Notes: generated by a model not told the origin, from the letters alone. 64,000 nt of DNA from Pedobacter psychrodurus (GCF_004331735.1 NZ_SJSO01000004.1:138847-202846); one strand, 5' to 3'; counted from the first letter of the stretch, positions 8,353-17,274 are shown. Numbers and translations: made by a program.

Positions 8353-8358
8353 TAATTA
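8353..8358. repeat. Right target-site duplication of the IS982 element
   Basis: TAATTA, identical to 7419-7424. Bases 8356-8358 are the cutC stop codon (TAA on the minus strand), so the insertion left the cutC reading frame intact. Confidence 0.7.
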
Positions 8359-9117
8359 ATTATTTATAGAACAATTTATACAATCAACCAAAGCCTTTAC
8401 TTTTATTGCTGAGGTGAGTTCGTACCGATATTCATCCTCAATACTACCCATTTTGGTTTCGGTATTTCTGAATTCCATTTTACTGGGTACAAATTCCTTT
8501 GCTGATGCATGAAATTGTGTGGCACCAGTTTGATCAATGAGGTTTTTGATGTTGTTTTCATTTATACCCGCACCAGGCATGATGGTAATTCTACCGTTTG
8601 CTTTTTTTACAAGCTGCGCTAGTTTTTCTGCCCCTAGAATTGCAGAAGAAGCACCTCCAGAGGTAAGCACCCTTTTTATTTTGAGTGCGATTAAATCTTC
8701 CAATGCCTGATCCATATCGTTACTCATATCAAATGCCCTGTGGAAAGCCACCTCCATAGGTTTGGCCAGCTCAATCAGTTCAGCGCACCTTTCTTTATCA
8801 ATAGTGCCATCAGCCTTAAGTATTCCGATAACTATGCCTTCACAATTTAATGATTTGCAGATTTTTATATCTTCTTTCATTAATTCAAATTCAATTTCAG
8901 AATACAAAAAATCGCCTCCACGCGGACGGATAATCGGCCAAATTTCGATGGATAGATTTTTCTTAGCTAATGAAATTTGGGCATAACTTGGTGTGGTGCC
9001 ACCTTCTGCCAGGTTATCACAGAACTCAACTCTTTTCGCACCACCATTCTGGGCAGCCAATGCCGATTGATAAGAATTAGCACATACTTCTAAGCAACCA
9101 ATTGCCACTTCATCCAT
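8356..9117 (-). CDS. cutC: CutC family protein
   Basis: 253 aa TIM-barrel protein of the CutC family. Signatures: LEVCANSYQSALAAQNGGAKRVEFCDNLAEGGTTPS-type N-terminus, IRPRGGDFLYS, FHRAFDMSNDMDQAL, VLTSGGASSA and IMPGAGINENNI. Often annotated as copper homeostasis, but a direct copper role is doubtful; family members have been linked to carbohydrate or deoxyribose-like metabolism. Normal family length. The stop codon lies in the target duplication of the neighbouring IS, so any original downstream transcript is interrupted there. Confidence 0.9.
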   Translation of the reverse strand: MDEVAIGCLEVCANSYQSALAAQNGGAKRVEFCDNLAEGGTTPSYAQISLAKKNLSIEIWPIIRPRGGDFLYSEIEFELMKEDIKICKSLNCEGIVIGILKADGTIDKERCAELIELAKPMEVAFHRAFDMSNDMDQALEDLIALKIKRVLTSGGASSAILGAEKLAQLVKKANGRITIMPGAGINENNIKNLIDQTGATQFHASAKEFVPSKMEFRNTETKMGSIEDEYRYELTSAIKVKALVDCINCSINN

Positions 9118-9142
9118 TATAATATATTTAAATTAGTTTGTA

Positions 9143-10021
9143 TTATTCCTGTGGTCCTGCTGGTCCTAAAACCACCCATCCCTTCGAAGATTTATAGGCA
9201 TTAAGTAACTGTACTGATTTTCCACCATCTGGATACCAGCATACCTCTGTAATTACCCAGTGGGTGTCATCAACCTTTTTACGCGCTGGAAAAGCATTTT
9301 GGACAGTAGAAAAATCAGGAAAACCATGTTCTTCTATATTATTGATGAAAGATAGTTTAAGTACTTCGGCGGTTTCGTTGATAATAGCCTGATCAATCTC
9401 CATTTTCATCACTGAAAGTAAAGATTTAGCTTCTTCAAAAAAATCCTTGCAGGCTATAGCGGCATCAATATCTTTATTGTTATATGCTTTTTCGATCGCC
9501 AGAATGGCGCCTTCCGGTGTTTCGAGATTGGCTTTGAAATGATCAACTCCTTCATCAATATATAAGCCTATACTGTTATCAAATGCTGCTTTCTCTTTTT
9601 CCGCAACGCCATCCCTAATGGCCCGTATAGTATAACCGCCAATTAACCTGCCATTTTCAATAATCATCCAATCTGAAATTAAATCGCGTTGTATGCCAAT
9701 TTTTTGATTAAATTTTACTGAGCGAATGTTTACAGGTTCGTTGCCAACGGTACCAAATAAGTTTCCTTCATCGTCAAAATGTGGGTCAGTTAACCAAATG
9801 TGTTCGCCCTCATCACCATCTGTAATGAGTACTTTTATAGAAAAATAGTTTTGATATTCTTGTGGGTTTTTTAAACTTTCTTCGAAATACCAAAGGGTTA
9901 AATTGGCTTTTTCGATCGCCCAGTTCATGCGTTCGTCTTCGCTTGGCACATAAACCATATCTGGTTCACCCTTGCGTTCAGCAACATTTTTCTTTCCGAA
10001 AATTTTAGATAATAATCCCAT
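9143..10021 (-). CDS. DUF2314 domain protein
   Basis: 292 aa, cytosolic (no signal peptide or membrane helix). Residues about 20-135 match the DUF2314 pattern: MNWAIEKANLTLWYFEESL, FSIKVLITDGDEGEHIWL, GNLFGTVGNEP and SDWMIIENGRLIGGYTIRAIRDG. The C-terminal half (about 170-290) has no domain I recognise. The function of DUF2314 is unknown. It lies 25 bases upstream of cutC on the same strand and could be cotranscribed with it. Confidence 0.8.
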   Translation of the reverse strand: MGLLSKIFGKKNVAERKGEPDMVYVPSEDERMNWAIEKANLTLWYFEESLKNPQEYQNYFSIKVLITDGDEGEHIWLTDPHFDDEGNLFGTVGNEPVNIRSVKFNQKIGIQRDLISDWMIIENGRLIGGYTIRAIRDGVAEKEKAAFDNSIGLYIDEGVDHFKANLETPEGAILAIEKAYNNKDIDAAIACKDFFEEAKSLLSVMKMEIDQAIINETAEVLKLSFINNIEEHGFPDFSTVQNAFPARKKVDDTHWVITEVCWYPDGGKSVQLLNAYKSSKGWVVLGPAGPQE

Positions 10022-10062
10022 TTACCATCTCATTTTTGTTTATCGTTTGGGATAATTCAATA

Positions 10063-11097
10063 TTAATAATAGCTTTTGCCCTTGATTAAAAGATCTTGTT
10101 TTTCTGCGTTGCAAACAGCGTAACTAAAACCTTTCTGAATGGCATAAGCACCGTATTCGCCTTTTTTGTTGATGGCTAAAAATCCTACCTGTATGTTTTT
10201 TGCAGTTTCGGGCTTCTTTTTAATGATGCGCATTACCGCTTCTTTGCAAGCCGCTTCGGGTGTATAACCTTGACGCATTAATTCTACCACCAAAAAAGAT
10301 CCAACATTTCTTACCACCTCTTCACCTACGCCAGTTGAGGTTGCACCACCAACTTCATTATCGACATAAAGGCCAGCCCCAATAATTGGACTATCACCAA
10401 TCCTTCCATGCAATTTATACGCCATACCACTGGTTGTACATGCGCCAGAAATGTTTCCTTTAGCATCAATAGCGAGCATACCAATAGTATCGTGGTTGTA
10501 TTGGTTTCCTGGAAGTTTTTGTGGAGCAGCTTTCTGGTAAAGCTTATTTTCGATATTCATTACTGGCGCATATTTTGCCGTTTTTAACCACTCTTTCCAA
10601 GCTTTTTCACTGGCAGGGGTAAGCAAGTTTTCCTTTTTAAAACCCTGCTCTAATGCAAATTGCAAGGCACCATCTCCAGCCAACATTACATGCGGCGTTT
10701 TTTCCATCACTTTACGCGCTACCGAGATGGGGTGTTTAATATGTTCTAGCGCTAAAACAGCGCCGCAGTTACCGAGTTCGTCCATAATGCAGGCATCGAG
10801 GGTAACATGGCCATCGCGGTCTGGCAAACCACCATATCCGACAGATTGGTTATTCTCATCCGCCTCCGGAACCCAAACGCCTTGTTCTACAGCATCTAAG
10901 GCGCGACCACCTGATGATAGCACTTTCCAGGCATCTGCATTTGCGGCAATCCCGAAATCCCAGGTAGAAATCACAATGGGGAAATTTGCTGCTTGCGGCG
11001 TTTTTTGGGGAATTACATCAGCAATACTGCTTTTATCAATGGCCAACAATCCAGCCGATAGGGCAGATGCTTTTATAAATTTGCGGCGGTTAAACAT
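10063..11097 (-). CDS. Secreted glycosylasparaginase (N4-(beta-N-acetylglucosaminyl)-L-asparaginase)
   Basis: 344 aa Ntn-hydrolase that releases GlcNAc from Asn-linked glycan remnants. The N-terminus (FNRRKFIKASALSAGLLA) resembles a Tat signal with an RRKF core. The self-cleavage site and nucleophile lie in HDTIGML: cleavage before Thr204 would create the alpha and beta chains. Downstream signatures GRIGDSPIIGAGLYVDN and STGVGEE are also present. A periplasmic enzyme of this kind fits with the N-glycan-acting GH92, GH125 and GH95 enzymes at 38-45 kb, though these are not adjacent. Confidence 0.88.
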   Translation of the reverse strand: MFNRRKFIKASALSAGLLAIDKSSIADVIPQKTPQAANFPIVISTWDFGIAANADAWKVLSSGGRALDAVEQGVWVPEADENNQSVGYGGLPDRDGHVTLDACIMDELGNCGAVLALEHIKHPISVARKVMEKTPHVMLAGDGALQFALEQGFKKENLLTPASEKAWKEWLKTAKYAPVMNIENKLYQKAAPQKLPGNQYNHDTIGMLAIDAKGNISGACTTSGMAYKLHGRIGDSPIIGAGLYVDNEVGGATSTGVGEEVVRNVGSFLVVELMRQGYTPEAACKEAVMRIIKKKPETAKNIQVGFLAINKKGEYGAYAIQKGFSYAVCNAEKQDLLIKGKSYY

Positions 11098-11191
11098 GTG
11101 TAAGGTTAATTGTTTGAAGTGGTTAATTGGCTAATCGTTTAATTGATCGGTAGCTAGTTTGAAAATTGTGATTTGGATATTGTTTGTTTTT

Positions 11192-11326
11192 AATTGCTAA
11201 ATTGTTGAAACGATCGCTCGAGTTTGATCATTAGGATTTGAATAATTGGTTATTTTCAAATGCTGCAATTGCTAAATTGTTGAAACGATTAATTCTGTTT
11301 GATCATTGTGGTTTGAATATTGGTCA
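11192..11326. repeat. 75-bp tandem duplication, with a degenerate third copy
   Basis: AATTGCTAAATTGTTGAAAC begins at 11192 and again at 11267, a period of 75 bases. The following TTTGATCATT and ATTGGT segments are also repeated. A more diverged copy seems to lie at about 11130-11190 (GCTAATCG...ATTTGGATATTG). It fills the gap between the omega-amidase stop and the glycosylasparaginase start. Confidence 0.7.
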
Positions 11327-12133
11327 TTATTTCACTATAGTGAATCTATCTGCATCCTTTAAAAACGGAAATTGCCTCCTGATTTTAACCAGTTCTTCAA
11401 AATTAATACTGAATGTATATAAATCTTCGTCTTCAGGTTTGTAATAAACCGTATTGCCATATGGATCCAGGCACATTGATAAACCGCTGTGGTAAATCTG
11501 GTTTCCATCATGCCCAACACGGTTTACAGCAATAACATAACTTTGATTTTCTATTGCCCTGGCCGGAATTAATGCCTTCCAATGTGCAGATCGTTTATCT
11601 GGCCAGTTTGCAACTAAGAGTAAGATATCATATTCCTGATCTACATTACGTAACCAAACCGGAAAGCGCAGATCATAACAAATGGCCAATCTGATTTTCC
11701 ATCCTTTGAGTTCGACAATGAGTTTTTCTTTACCAGGACTAAAGTGTTGATCTTCATCTCCCATGCCAAACAAATGGCGTTTATCGTAATGTTGGTTTTT
11801 GCCATCTGGCTCCATCCAGATTAAACGGTTAAAATACTGATTGTTTTCTTTTATAATGATGCTCCCAGTAATTACACAATTATACTGGTGTGCCATTTTT
11901 TGCATCCACTGCATCGTTTTTCCATCCATTTCTTCAGCTAAGGCTTCAGAATTCATACTAAAGCCTGTGTTAAACATTTCGGGTAAAATAATGATATCGG
12001 TTTTCTCCCTTACACCCATCGATAATCTAAGTGCCAGATTCAAAAGGTTTTTCTCAATGTTTTCCCAAAAAAGATAGGCCTGAAAGACAGTTACTTTCAG
12101 ATTTTCTATTTGAGTGTAAACAGGTGCTTCCAT
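11327..12133 (-). CDS. Omega-amidase, nitrilase superfamily (YafV/Nit2-like)
   Basis: 268 aa. The catalytic triad of the nitrilase superfamily is visible: Glu in IILPEMFNTGF, Lys in HYDKRHLF and Cys in RLAICYDLRFP. The predicted reaction is hydrolysis of alpha-ketoglutaramate or 2-oxosuccinamate to the keto acid plus ammonia. It is the downstream partner of the aminotransferase at 12154-13299 (20-base gap, same strand), which produces such omega-amides when it uses glutamine as amino donor. This pairing supports the omega-amidase call over other nitrilase activities. Confidence 0.87.
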   Translation of the reverse strand: MEAPVYTQIENLKVTVFQAYLFWENIEKNLLNLALRLSMGVREKTDIIILPEMFNTGFSMNSEALAEEMDGKTMQWMQKMAHQYNCVITGSIIIKENNQYFNRLIWMEPDGKNQHYDKRHLFGMGDEDQHFSPGKEKLIVELKGWKIRLAICYDLRFPVWLRNVDQEYDILLLVANWPDKRSAHWKALIPARAIENQSYVIAVNRVGHDGNQIYHSGLSMCLDPYGNTVYYKPEDEDLYTFSINFEELVKIRRQFPFLKDADRFTIVK

Positions 12134-12153
12134 TGTATATAGGTTTATTCTGG

Positions 12154-13299
12154 TTAAATGTTTTTTAATTTCTCGGCCGCTAAGGCAAGTGTAGCGTTTT
12201 CTTTAGCAAAGCAGAACCTGATAATTTTATGGTCGGTTGCTTTTTGGTAAAATGCAGAAACCGGGATGGTGGCCACGCCAAATTCCTTGATCAGTCTGAT
12301 GCTAAAATCGGTATCTTTTTCATCACTAATGTTGCTGTAGCTTGCGCATTGAAAATACGAACCGTTACAGGGCAAAAGTTTAAAACGGCTTTCTGCCAAA
12401 AGACCTCTAAAATAATCTCTTTTCTGTTGAAAGAAACTGCCTATTTCTATATAATTTTTTGGTTCTTTAATGTAATCGGCAATAGCTTGCTGCATGGGAC
12501 TATTAACGCTGAAAACATTAAATTGGTGTACCTTCCTAAATTCTTTGGTTAATTTCTCTGGCGCCAAACAGTAACCAAGTTTCCAGCCTGTAGCATGTAA
12601 AAGCTTACCAAACGATGCTACAATGAAACTTCTTTGTTTTAATTCAGGGTAGAGCATTACACTTTGGTGCTTTTGTTCATCGTAAATTAAATGTTCATAA
12701 ACTTCGTCGCTTAAGATTAAAATATCGGTGCCAGTAATCAGTTTAATAAGCGATTTCATATCATCTGATGATAAAATACTACCGGTTGGGTTTTGTGGTG
12801 TATTTAAGATGATCATTCTGGTTTTGGCTGTAAATAACTTCTTAACCATATCCCAATCGATGGTATAACTGGGCGGGGCAAGTTCGTAGGTTTTAACCAA
12901 GCCTCCTAAAAGTTTAATCGTAGGGGCATAACTATCGTAAGCTGGCTCGAAAATGATAACTTCATCACCTGCATTGATGATGGCGGCCAATGCAGTAAAA
13001 ATAGCTTGGGTTCCACCTGCTGTAACCGTAATTTCAGTTTCAGGATTATATTTTATGTTATATAGTTTTTCAACCTTCCCTGCAATGGTTTCTTTTAAAA
13101 AAGTAGAACCTGGCATTGGTGCATATTGGTTAAAACCATCTTGCATGGCTTTATTTACCAATTCAACTAGTTTTGGGTCGCAGGCATAGTCAGGAAATCC
13201 CTGAGAAAGATTAATGGCATTGTGTTCTGCTGCAAGTTTACTCATCACAGAAAAAATGGTGGTACTTACGCCAGGGAGTTTAGATTGTATATTAAGCAT
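12154..13299 (-). CDS. Methionine / glutamine-dependent aminotransferase (YbdL/KAT type)
   Basis: 381 aa fold-type I PLP enzyme. Visible motifs: NLSQGFPDYACDPKLVELV, the NTPQNPTG substrate loop, ILSDEVYEHLIYD (cofactor Asp and Tyr), and the PLP lysine in SFGKLLHATGWKLGY. These place it with the methionine aminotransferase/kynurenine-glutamine transaminase K group. Expected role is transamination of ketomethiobutyrate to methionine with glutamine as donor, with the coupled omega-amidase pulling the reaction. Length is normal. Confidence 0.88.
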   Translation of the reverse strand: MLNIQSKLPGVSTTIFSVMSKLAAEHNAINLSQGFPDYACDPKLVELVNKAMQDGFNQYAPMPGSTFLKETIAGKVEKLYNIKYNPETEITVTAGGTQAIFTALAAIINAGDEVIIFEPAYDSYAPTIKLLGGLVKTYELAPPSYTIDWDMVKKLFTAKTRMIILNTPQNPTGSILSSDDMKSLIKLITGTDILILSDEVYEHLIYDEQKHQSVMLYPELKQRSFIVASFGKLLHATGWKLGYCLAPEKLTKEFRKVHQFNVFSVNSPMQQAIADYIKEPKNYIEIGSFFQQKRDYFRGLLAESRFKLLPCNGSYFQCASYSNISDEKDTDFSIRLIKEFGVATIPVSAFYQKATDHKIIRFCFAKENATLALAAEKLKNI

Positions 13300-13504
13300 C
13301 TTATAAGCGAAAATAGCAAAAAAAAGCTTAAAGCGTAAAAACCTATACCAAAAGCCCGGTTACTTAGTCGCATAATTGCAATTATTCCTGATTAAAACTT
13401 TTTTAGGATCATTAAACCCTTGCACCAAATTAACGTCAATAACCAAAAGCATTAAACAGCTTACTATTAGCGAATTTTAGGCAAAAAAATTGTATTATTT
13501 CAAA

Positions 13505-13512
13505 TATATTTG
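13505..13512 (+). promoter_or_regulatory. Putative -7 box upstream of the ApbE/DUF2271 gene
   Basis: TATATTTG matches TAnnTTTG and precedes the preferred ATG (13580) by 67 bases. No -33 TTG is seen at proper spacing. The position would exclude an upstream in-frame start at 13490. Confidence 0.35.
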
Positions 13513-13579
13513 TTCTTATTTAAAATTATTCCAGATAAACCTGTTTCTTTGCATTTTAAAACTCAATTATCAATTAAAT

Positions 13580-15112
13580 ATGAAATTTAAACACTTAATT
13601 GTTGCCATTTTATTGGTAATAATTGCATCTGCATTTGTTAGCCCGAATAAATCTTTAAGAACATTTGTTTCCAACTACGAAAATGTATTGGGCACATCGT
13701 TAGAATTAAAATTTAAAACAACCAATCAGGCCGATGCAGATTTAGCCGAAGCGCGTGCATTAAACGAAATAGATAGGTTAGATGATATTTTAAGTGCTTA
13801 TAAAGCGAACAGCGAGTTTAGTAAATGGATGAGCAATGGTAAACAAACCACCAAAGTTTCGGCAGATTTGTTTGAAGTTTTAAAGCAATTTGAGAATTAT
13901 AAAGTATTAACCAATGGCGCCCTTGATGCATCAGCTAAAGTAATTGGCGATGTTTGGAAAAAGGCAGCTGCTGAAAATCGTTTACCATCGGCTGAAGCAT
14001 TGCAGCATGCAGTTACCTTGGTTAAACAAAAACATTATCTATTAAATGAGCAAGATAAAACGGTTACCCGTTTGGATGATGCGCCATTAGCATTAAATTC
14101 TTTTGCAAAAAGTTATATCATTAATAAAGCTGCAGAGAAAGCTATTCAAAGCCCTGGAATTGAAAACGTGGTGGTGAATATTGGTGGCGATATGGTAATT
14201 AAAGGAAACCAGGCAGATGCTATTGAAATTGCCAACCCTAAAGCTGATGCCGAAAATGATGTTTCACTAACCACAATCAACGTGTCTAATATGGCCGTGG
14301 CAACCAGTGGCAATTACCGCAGAGGTTTTAATGTGAATGGAAAATGGTATTCGCATATTGTTGATCCACGGACAGGAAAACCTGTTTCAGAAATAATCAG
14401 TGCTACGGTTATCGCTCCCAATGCGAGTGAAGCAGGTGCTTTAGCTACTTCCTTTAATGTGCTTTCGCTTACCGAGATTGAAACCATGACTGCCACTAGA
14501 AATGATATCGCATACTTGTTGATCACTAAAGAGGGCAAAGAAATTAGAAGCAAAGCGTGGGCTAATTACGAAGTTGCTTTAAAGAAACCAGCTACTCTTT
14601 TAGAAAAAGCAAGCAAAGCTGATAAACTTTGGAATACTAAATATGAGTTAGTCGTAAACTTCGAAATTGCCAACATAGAATCTAAGGATGGTAAACGTGT
14701 TCGTAGGCCGTTTGTGGCGGTATGGGTTGAAGATGCAGCTAAAACTCCTATACGTAATCTTGCCATATGGTACAATAAACCACGTTGGTTGCCAGATTTA
14801 AAATCATGGAGCCGTGCTAATGGCGATGAGTTTAAAAAGGGAGCTGAAGGGAAACTGAGCTCAACCAGTTCGGCTACTCGTGGACCTGGTAAATATAGCT
14901 TATCATGGGATGGAAAAGACGATAGCGGTAAATTGGTAAAAGCAGGAACTTACACGGTTTTTATTGAAGTTGCCCGTGAGCATGGCACTTATCAGGTAAT
15001 TGCTAAGGAAATGAAATTTACAGGCTCGGCAAAAAAGGTAGAATTAACGCCAAATACAGAACTAACATCAGCATCACTTGACTACAGAAAAATCGGAACC
15101 CCAAAAAAATAA
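13580..15112 (+). CDS. ApbE-like domain fused to DUF2271
   Basis: 510 aa from the ATG at 13580; the in-frame ATG at 13490 adds a low-complexity extension upstream of a normal signal peptide and was rejected. Residues about 30-310 are ApbE-like (FAD:protein FMN transferase): GALDASAKVIG, NIGGDMVIKG, AVATSGNYRRG and SHIVDPRTGKP are all present. However, the usual metal-binding ADALAT motif reads AGALATS, and the DLGGIAKGY segment reads ALNSFAKSY, so catalysis may be altered or lost. The C-terminal ~140 residues are DUF2271 (RPFVAVWVEDAAKTPIRNLA, GPGKYSLSWDGKDDSGKLV). Exported by an N-terminal signal. It overlaps the PepSY gene, suggesting a periplasmic redox pair. Confidence 0.82.
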   Translation: MKFKHLIVAILLVIIASAFVSPNKSLRTFVSNYENVLGTSLELKFKTTNQADADLAEARALNEIDRLDDILSAYKANSEFSKWMSNGKQTTKVSADLFEVLKQFENYKVLTNGALDASAKVIGDVWKKAAAENRLPSAEALQHAVTLVKQKHYLLNEQDKTVTRLDDAPLALNSFAKSYIINKAAEKAIQSPGIENVVVNIGGDMVIKGNQADAIEIANPKADAENDVSLTTINVSNMAVATSGNYRRGFNVNGKWYSHIVDPRTGKPVSEIISATVIAPNASEAGALATSFNVLSLTEIETMTATRNDIAYLLITKEGKEIRSKAWANYEVALKKPATLLEKASKADKLWNTKYELVVNFEIANIESKDGKRVRRPFVAVWVEDAAKTPIRNLAIWYNKPRWLPDLKSWSRANGDEFKKGAEGKLSSTSSATRGPGKYSLSWDGKDDSGKLVKAGTYTVFIEVAREHGTYQVIAKEMKFTGSAKKVELTPNTELTSASLDYRKIGTPKK

Positions 15113-15767
15113 TATCACCGTTGCACCTAATGGTTTAGGAAAAAAGCAAGTTAAAAAAGATAGCGGGAAGGGGAAGGGTAAAAAACGTTTAGCGGGTTTA
15201 TCACGTTGGCTGCATATTTATTTATCGATGGTGAGTTTTACGATTCTGCTATTCTTCGCAGTATCGGGCTTAACCTTAAACCATGCAGATTGGTTTACTT
15301 CAGGTAAGGAAGTGGTTACTAAAGATTCTGGATCAGTAAACTTAAAATGGGTAAACCAAGCAGATACCAATAAACTCAACAAGTTACAGATTGTTGAGTT
15401 TTTTAGAGGTAAACATGAGGTTAAAGGTGCACTGAGCGATTTTAGAATAGATGATAGGGAAGTGAGTCTGACCTTTAATGGACCTGGCTACCTGGCTGAT
15501 TCTTTTATAGACCGCGAAACTGGTAAATACGAATTAACCACAACCAGGTTTGGCGCTGTGGCCGTGATTAATGATCTGCATAAAGGTAGGGATTCTGGTA
15601 AAGCCTGGTCGTGGATTATTGATATTTCGGCAGTGCTGATGACCTTGGTATCTATATCAGGAATTATCTTAATCTGTTTTATCAAAAAGAAACGATTAAG
15701 TGGCTTCATCATCGCAGCAGTAGGTACATTAGTCTGCTATTTGATTTACAAGTTATTTGTACCATAA
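15078..15767 (+). CDS. PepSY-associated transmembrane protein
   Basis: 229 aa beginning at a TTG that overlaps the previous gene by 35 bases; no ATG precedes the first membrane helix in this frame. A basic N-terminus (KKQVKKDSGKGKGKKR) leads into LSRWLHIYLSMVSFTILLFF and VSGLTLNHADW, the hallmark of PepSY-associated membrane proteins. A periplasmic PepSY-like region (about 85-165) and two C-terminal helices (about 175-195 and 203-220) follow. These proteins are thought to take part in transmembrane electron transfer or iron reduction. Coupling to the ApbE-like/DUF2271 protein supports a joint role. Confidence 0.78.
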   Translation: MTTEKSEPQKNNITVAPNGLGKKQVKKDSGKGKGKKRLAGLSRWLHIYLSMVSFTILLFFAVSGLTLNHADWFTSGKEVVTKDSGSVNLKWVNQADTNKLNKLQIVEFFRGKHEVKGALSDFRIDDREVSLTFNGPGYLADSFIDRETGKYELTTTRFGAVAVINDLHKGRDSGKAWSWIIDISAVLMTLVSISGIILICFIKKKRLSGFIIAAVGTLVCYLIYKLFVP

Positions 15768-15771
15768 GTTA

Positions 15772-15830
15772 ACCACAAAGGTACTAAGGGCATTGAGATT
15801 ATCTCTTTGTGTTCTTGGTGCCTTTGTGGT
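15772..15830. terminator. Bidirectional terminator-like palindrome
   Basis: Arms ACCACAAAGG (15772-15781) and CCTTTGTGGT (15821-15830) are perfectly complementary. It lies between the convergent PepSY and Bcr/CflA genes. The CACAAAGG...CCTTTGTG type with an A/T-rich middle looks like another dispersed intergenic palindrome that may double as terminator. Confidence 0.55.
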
Positions 15831-15836
15831 AAATTA

Positions 15837-17063
15837 TTAATGCGCTATAACAGCCGCATCAGACGATGCCTCTAATTCAGTCGTGATAAACCTTCTACCG
15901 ATTAACAAACAGCCTAAAGCGATAAACGCAGCTGCCGTCATTACCAATGGCATGGGTACAACCGAATGTTCGCTAAATAAACTTACCATTACGGAAGCCA
16001 AAGCGCCTAATCCCATTTGTAAGGCACCCATCAAGGCAGATGCACTGCCCGCATTTTTGGTAAATGGTGCGAGCGACAAGGCAGCAGCATTAGGATTAAT
16101 TAAACCTAAGCAAGCCAAGAATAATGCTATAAAACCGATTGTCGAATATAGATTCAGCCAATTGTTTAAAGCAAAAACCAAAAAAATTAAACTAAAAATA
16201 CATTGTGCAATAAGTGCATAGGTTACAATATTTTTGCTGGTAAACCATTTCAGTATTAAGCTATTTACCTGACTTGAACCAATGAACGATACTGATAACA
16301 GTGCGAAAATCCAACCATAACCGGTTTTACTTACTTCATAGATCTTCATAAATACCTGAGGAGATGAGGATACATAAGCGAATAAACCAGAAAAGGTGAT
16401 TGAGCTAATTAAAGCATAAGTATAAAATTGCGGCTCTTTTAAAACCGTAAAGAAATTGGTTAGAATTGGCTTTGGTTTTAAAGAATAATTTGGATCGGGT
16501 TTATAACTCTCCGGTAGTTTGAAAATTGAAGCCAATAGCATTAAAACGGCCATCAATCCTAAAAATACAAACACATATTTCCAGCCCAAGGCCGAAATTA
16601 AGTAGCCACCTGCAGTTGGGGCAAGCATAGGCGAAACAGCGATGACCAACATTAAGGAAGCAAATACTTTAGGGCTTTCTTCTACAGAAAATAGATCCCT
16701 CACCATAGCAACCGACGCTACAGCCGTGGCACAGCTTCCAATGGCTTGTACAAAACGTAAAACAATCAGTTGGTTAACATCAGTTACCGCCAAACAGAGA
16801 AAAGAGGCCAGGATATAAAGTGCCAAACCAAAATAGAGCGGTTTCTTTCTTCCAAATTTATCTAACAGCGGACCATATAATAACTGGCCAGCAGAAATTC
16901 CGATAAAAAAGCTCGATAGTGAAAGGGCTACAGTCGATTCATTGCTTTTTAAATCCTTTGCAATATCAACAAAACCAGGTAAGTACATGTCGATAGAGAA
17001 AGGGCCAAGGGCAGCCAATGAACCTAAAATGAGTATGAGATAGAAGTGTTGTTTTTTAGCCAT
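15837..17063 (-). CDS. Bcr/CflA-family drug-resistance MFS transporter
   Basis: 408 aa from the ATG at 17063; an upstream in-frame ATG at 17090 adds nine residues. Twelve hydrophobic segments and the DHA1 signatures GPFSIDMYLPGFVDIAKDL (helix 1), GQLLYGPLLDKFGRKKPLY (loop 2-3) and RFVQAIGSCATAVASVAMVRD identify the Bcr/CflA group of proton-coupled exporters in the inner membrane. The actual substrate cannot be predicted. Stands alone; converges with the PepSY gene over a shared palindrome. Confidence 0.9.
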   Translation of the reverse strand: MAKKQHFYLILILGSLAALGPFSIDMYLPGFVDIAKDLKSNESTVALSLSSFFIGISAGQLLYGPLLDKFGRKKPLYFGLALYILASFLCLAVTDVNQLIVLRFVQAIGSCATAVASVAMVRDLFSVEESPKVFASLMLVIAVSPMLAPTAGGYLISALGWKYVFVFLGLMAVLMLLASIFKLPESYKPDPNYSLKPKPILTNFFTVLKEPQFYTYALISSITFSGLFAYVSSSPQVFMKIYEVSKTGYGWIFALLSVSFIGSSQVNSLILKWFTSKNIVTYALIAQCIFSLIFLVFALNNWLNLYSTIGFIALFLACLGLINPNAAALSLAPFTKNAGSASALMGALQMGLGALASVMVSLFSEHSVVPMPLVMTAAAFIALGCLLIGRRFITTELEASSDAAVIAH

Positions 17064-17274
17064 GAAGATTACCAGATTTTGATGGCGCAAAGATTGGGAG
17101 ATTTAAGTTGTTAACCTATTTCTACGGTCGAACGATTGTAAAAATCATATTTTTATTGCTAACCAATTAAAGCTAAAGTGTAAATGGCGCAGCTTTGTAA
17201 TCTTTGAGTTATCTATATTAAAAATATGATGATCTCTATGTTAAATCTCCTATTTATTTATAGATTTATAGTCT

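Noticed and set aside
13490..13579. N-terminal extension of the ApbE/DUF2271 protein
   Set aside because: Hides a normal signal peptide behind 30 aromatic/hydrophobic residues and starts upstream of the likely -7 box.
17091..17274. preQ1 riboswitch upstream of the YhhQ-type gene
   Set aside because: Expected from function, but no C-rich loop plus A-rich tail arrangement could be found.
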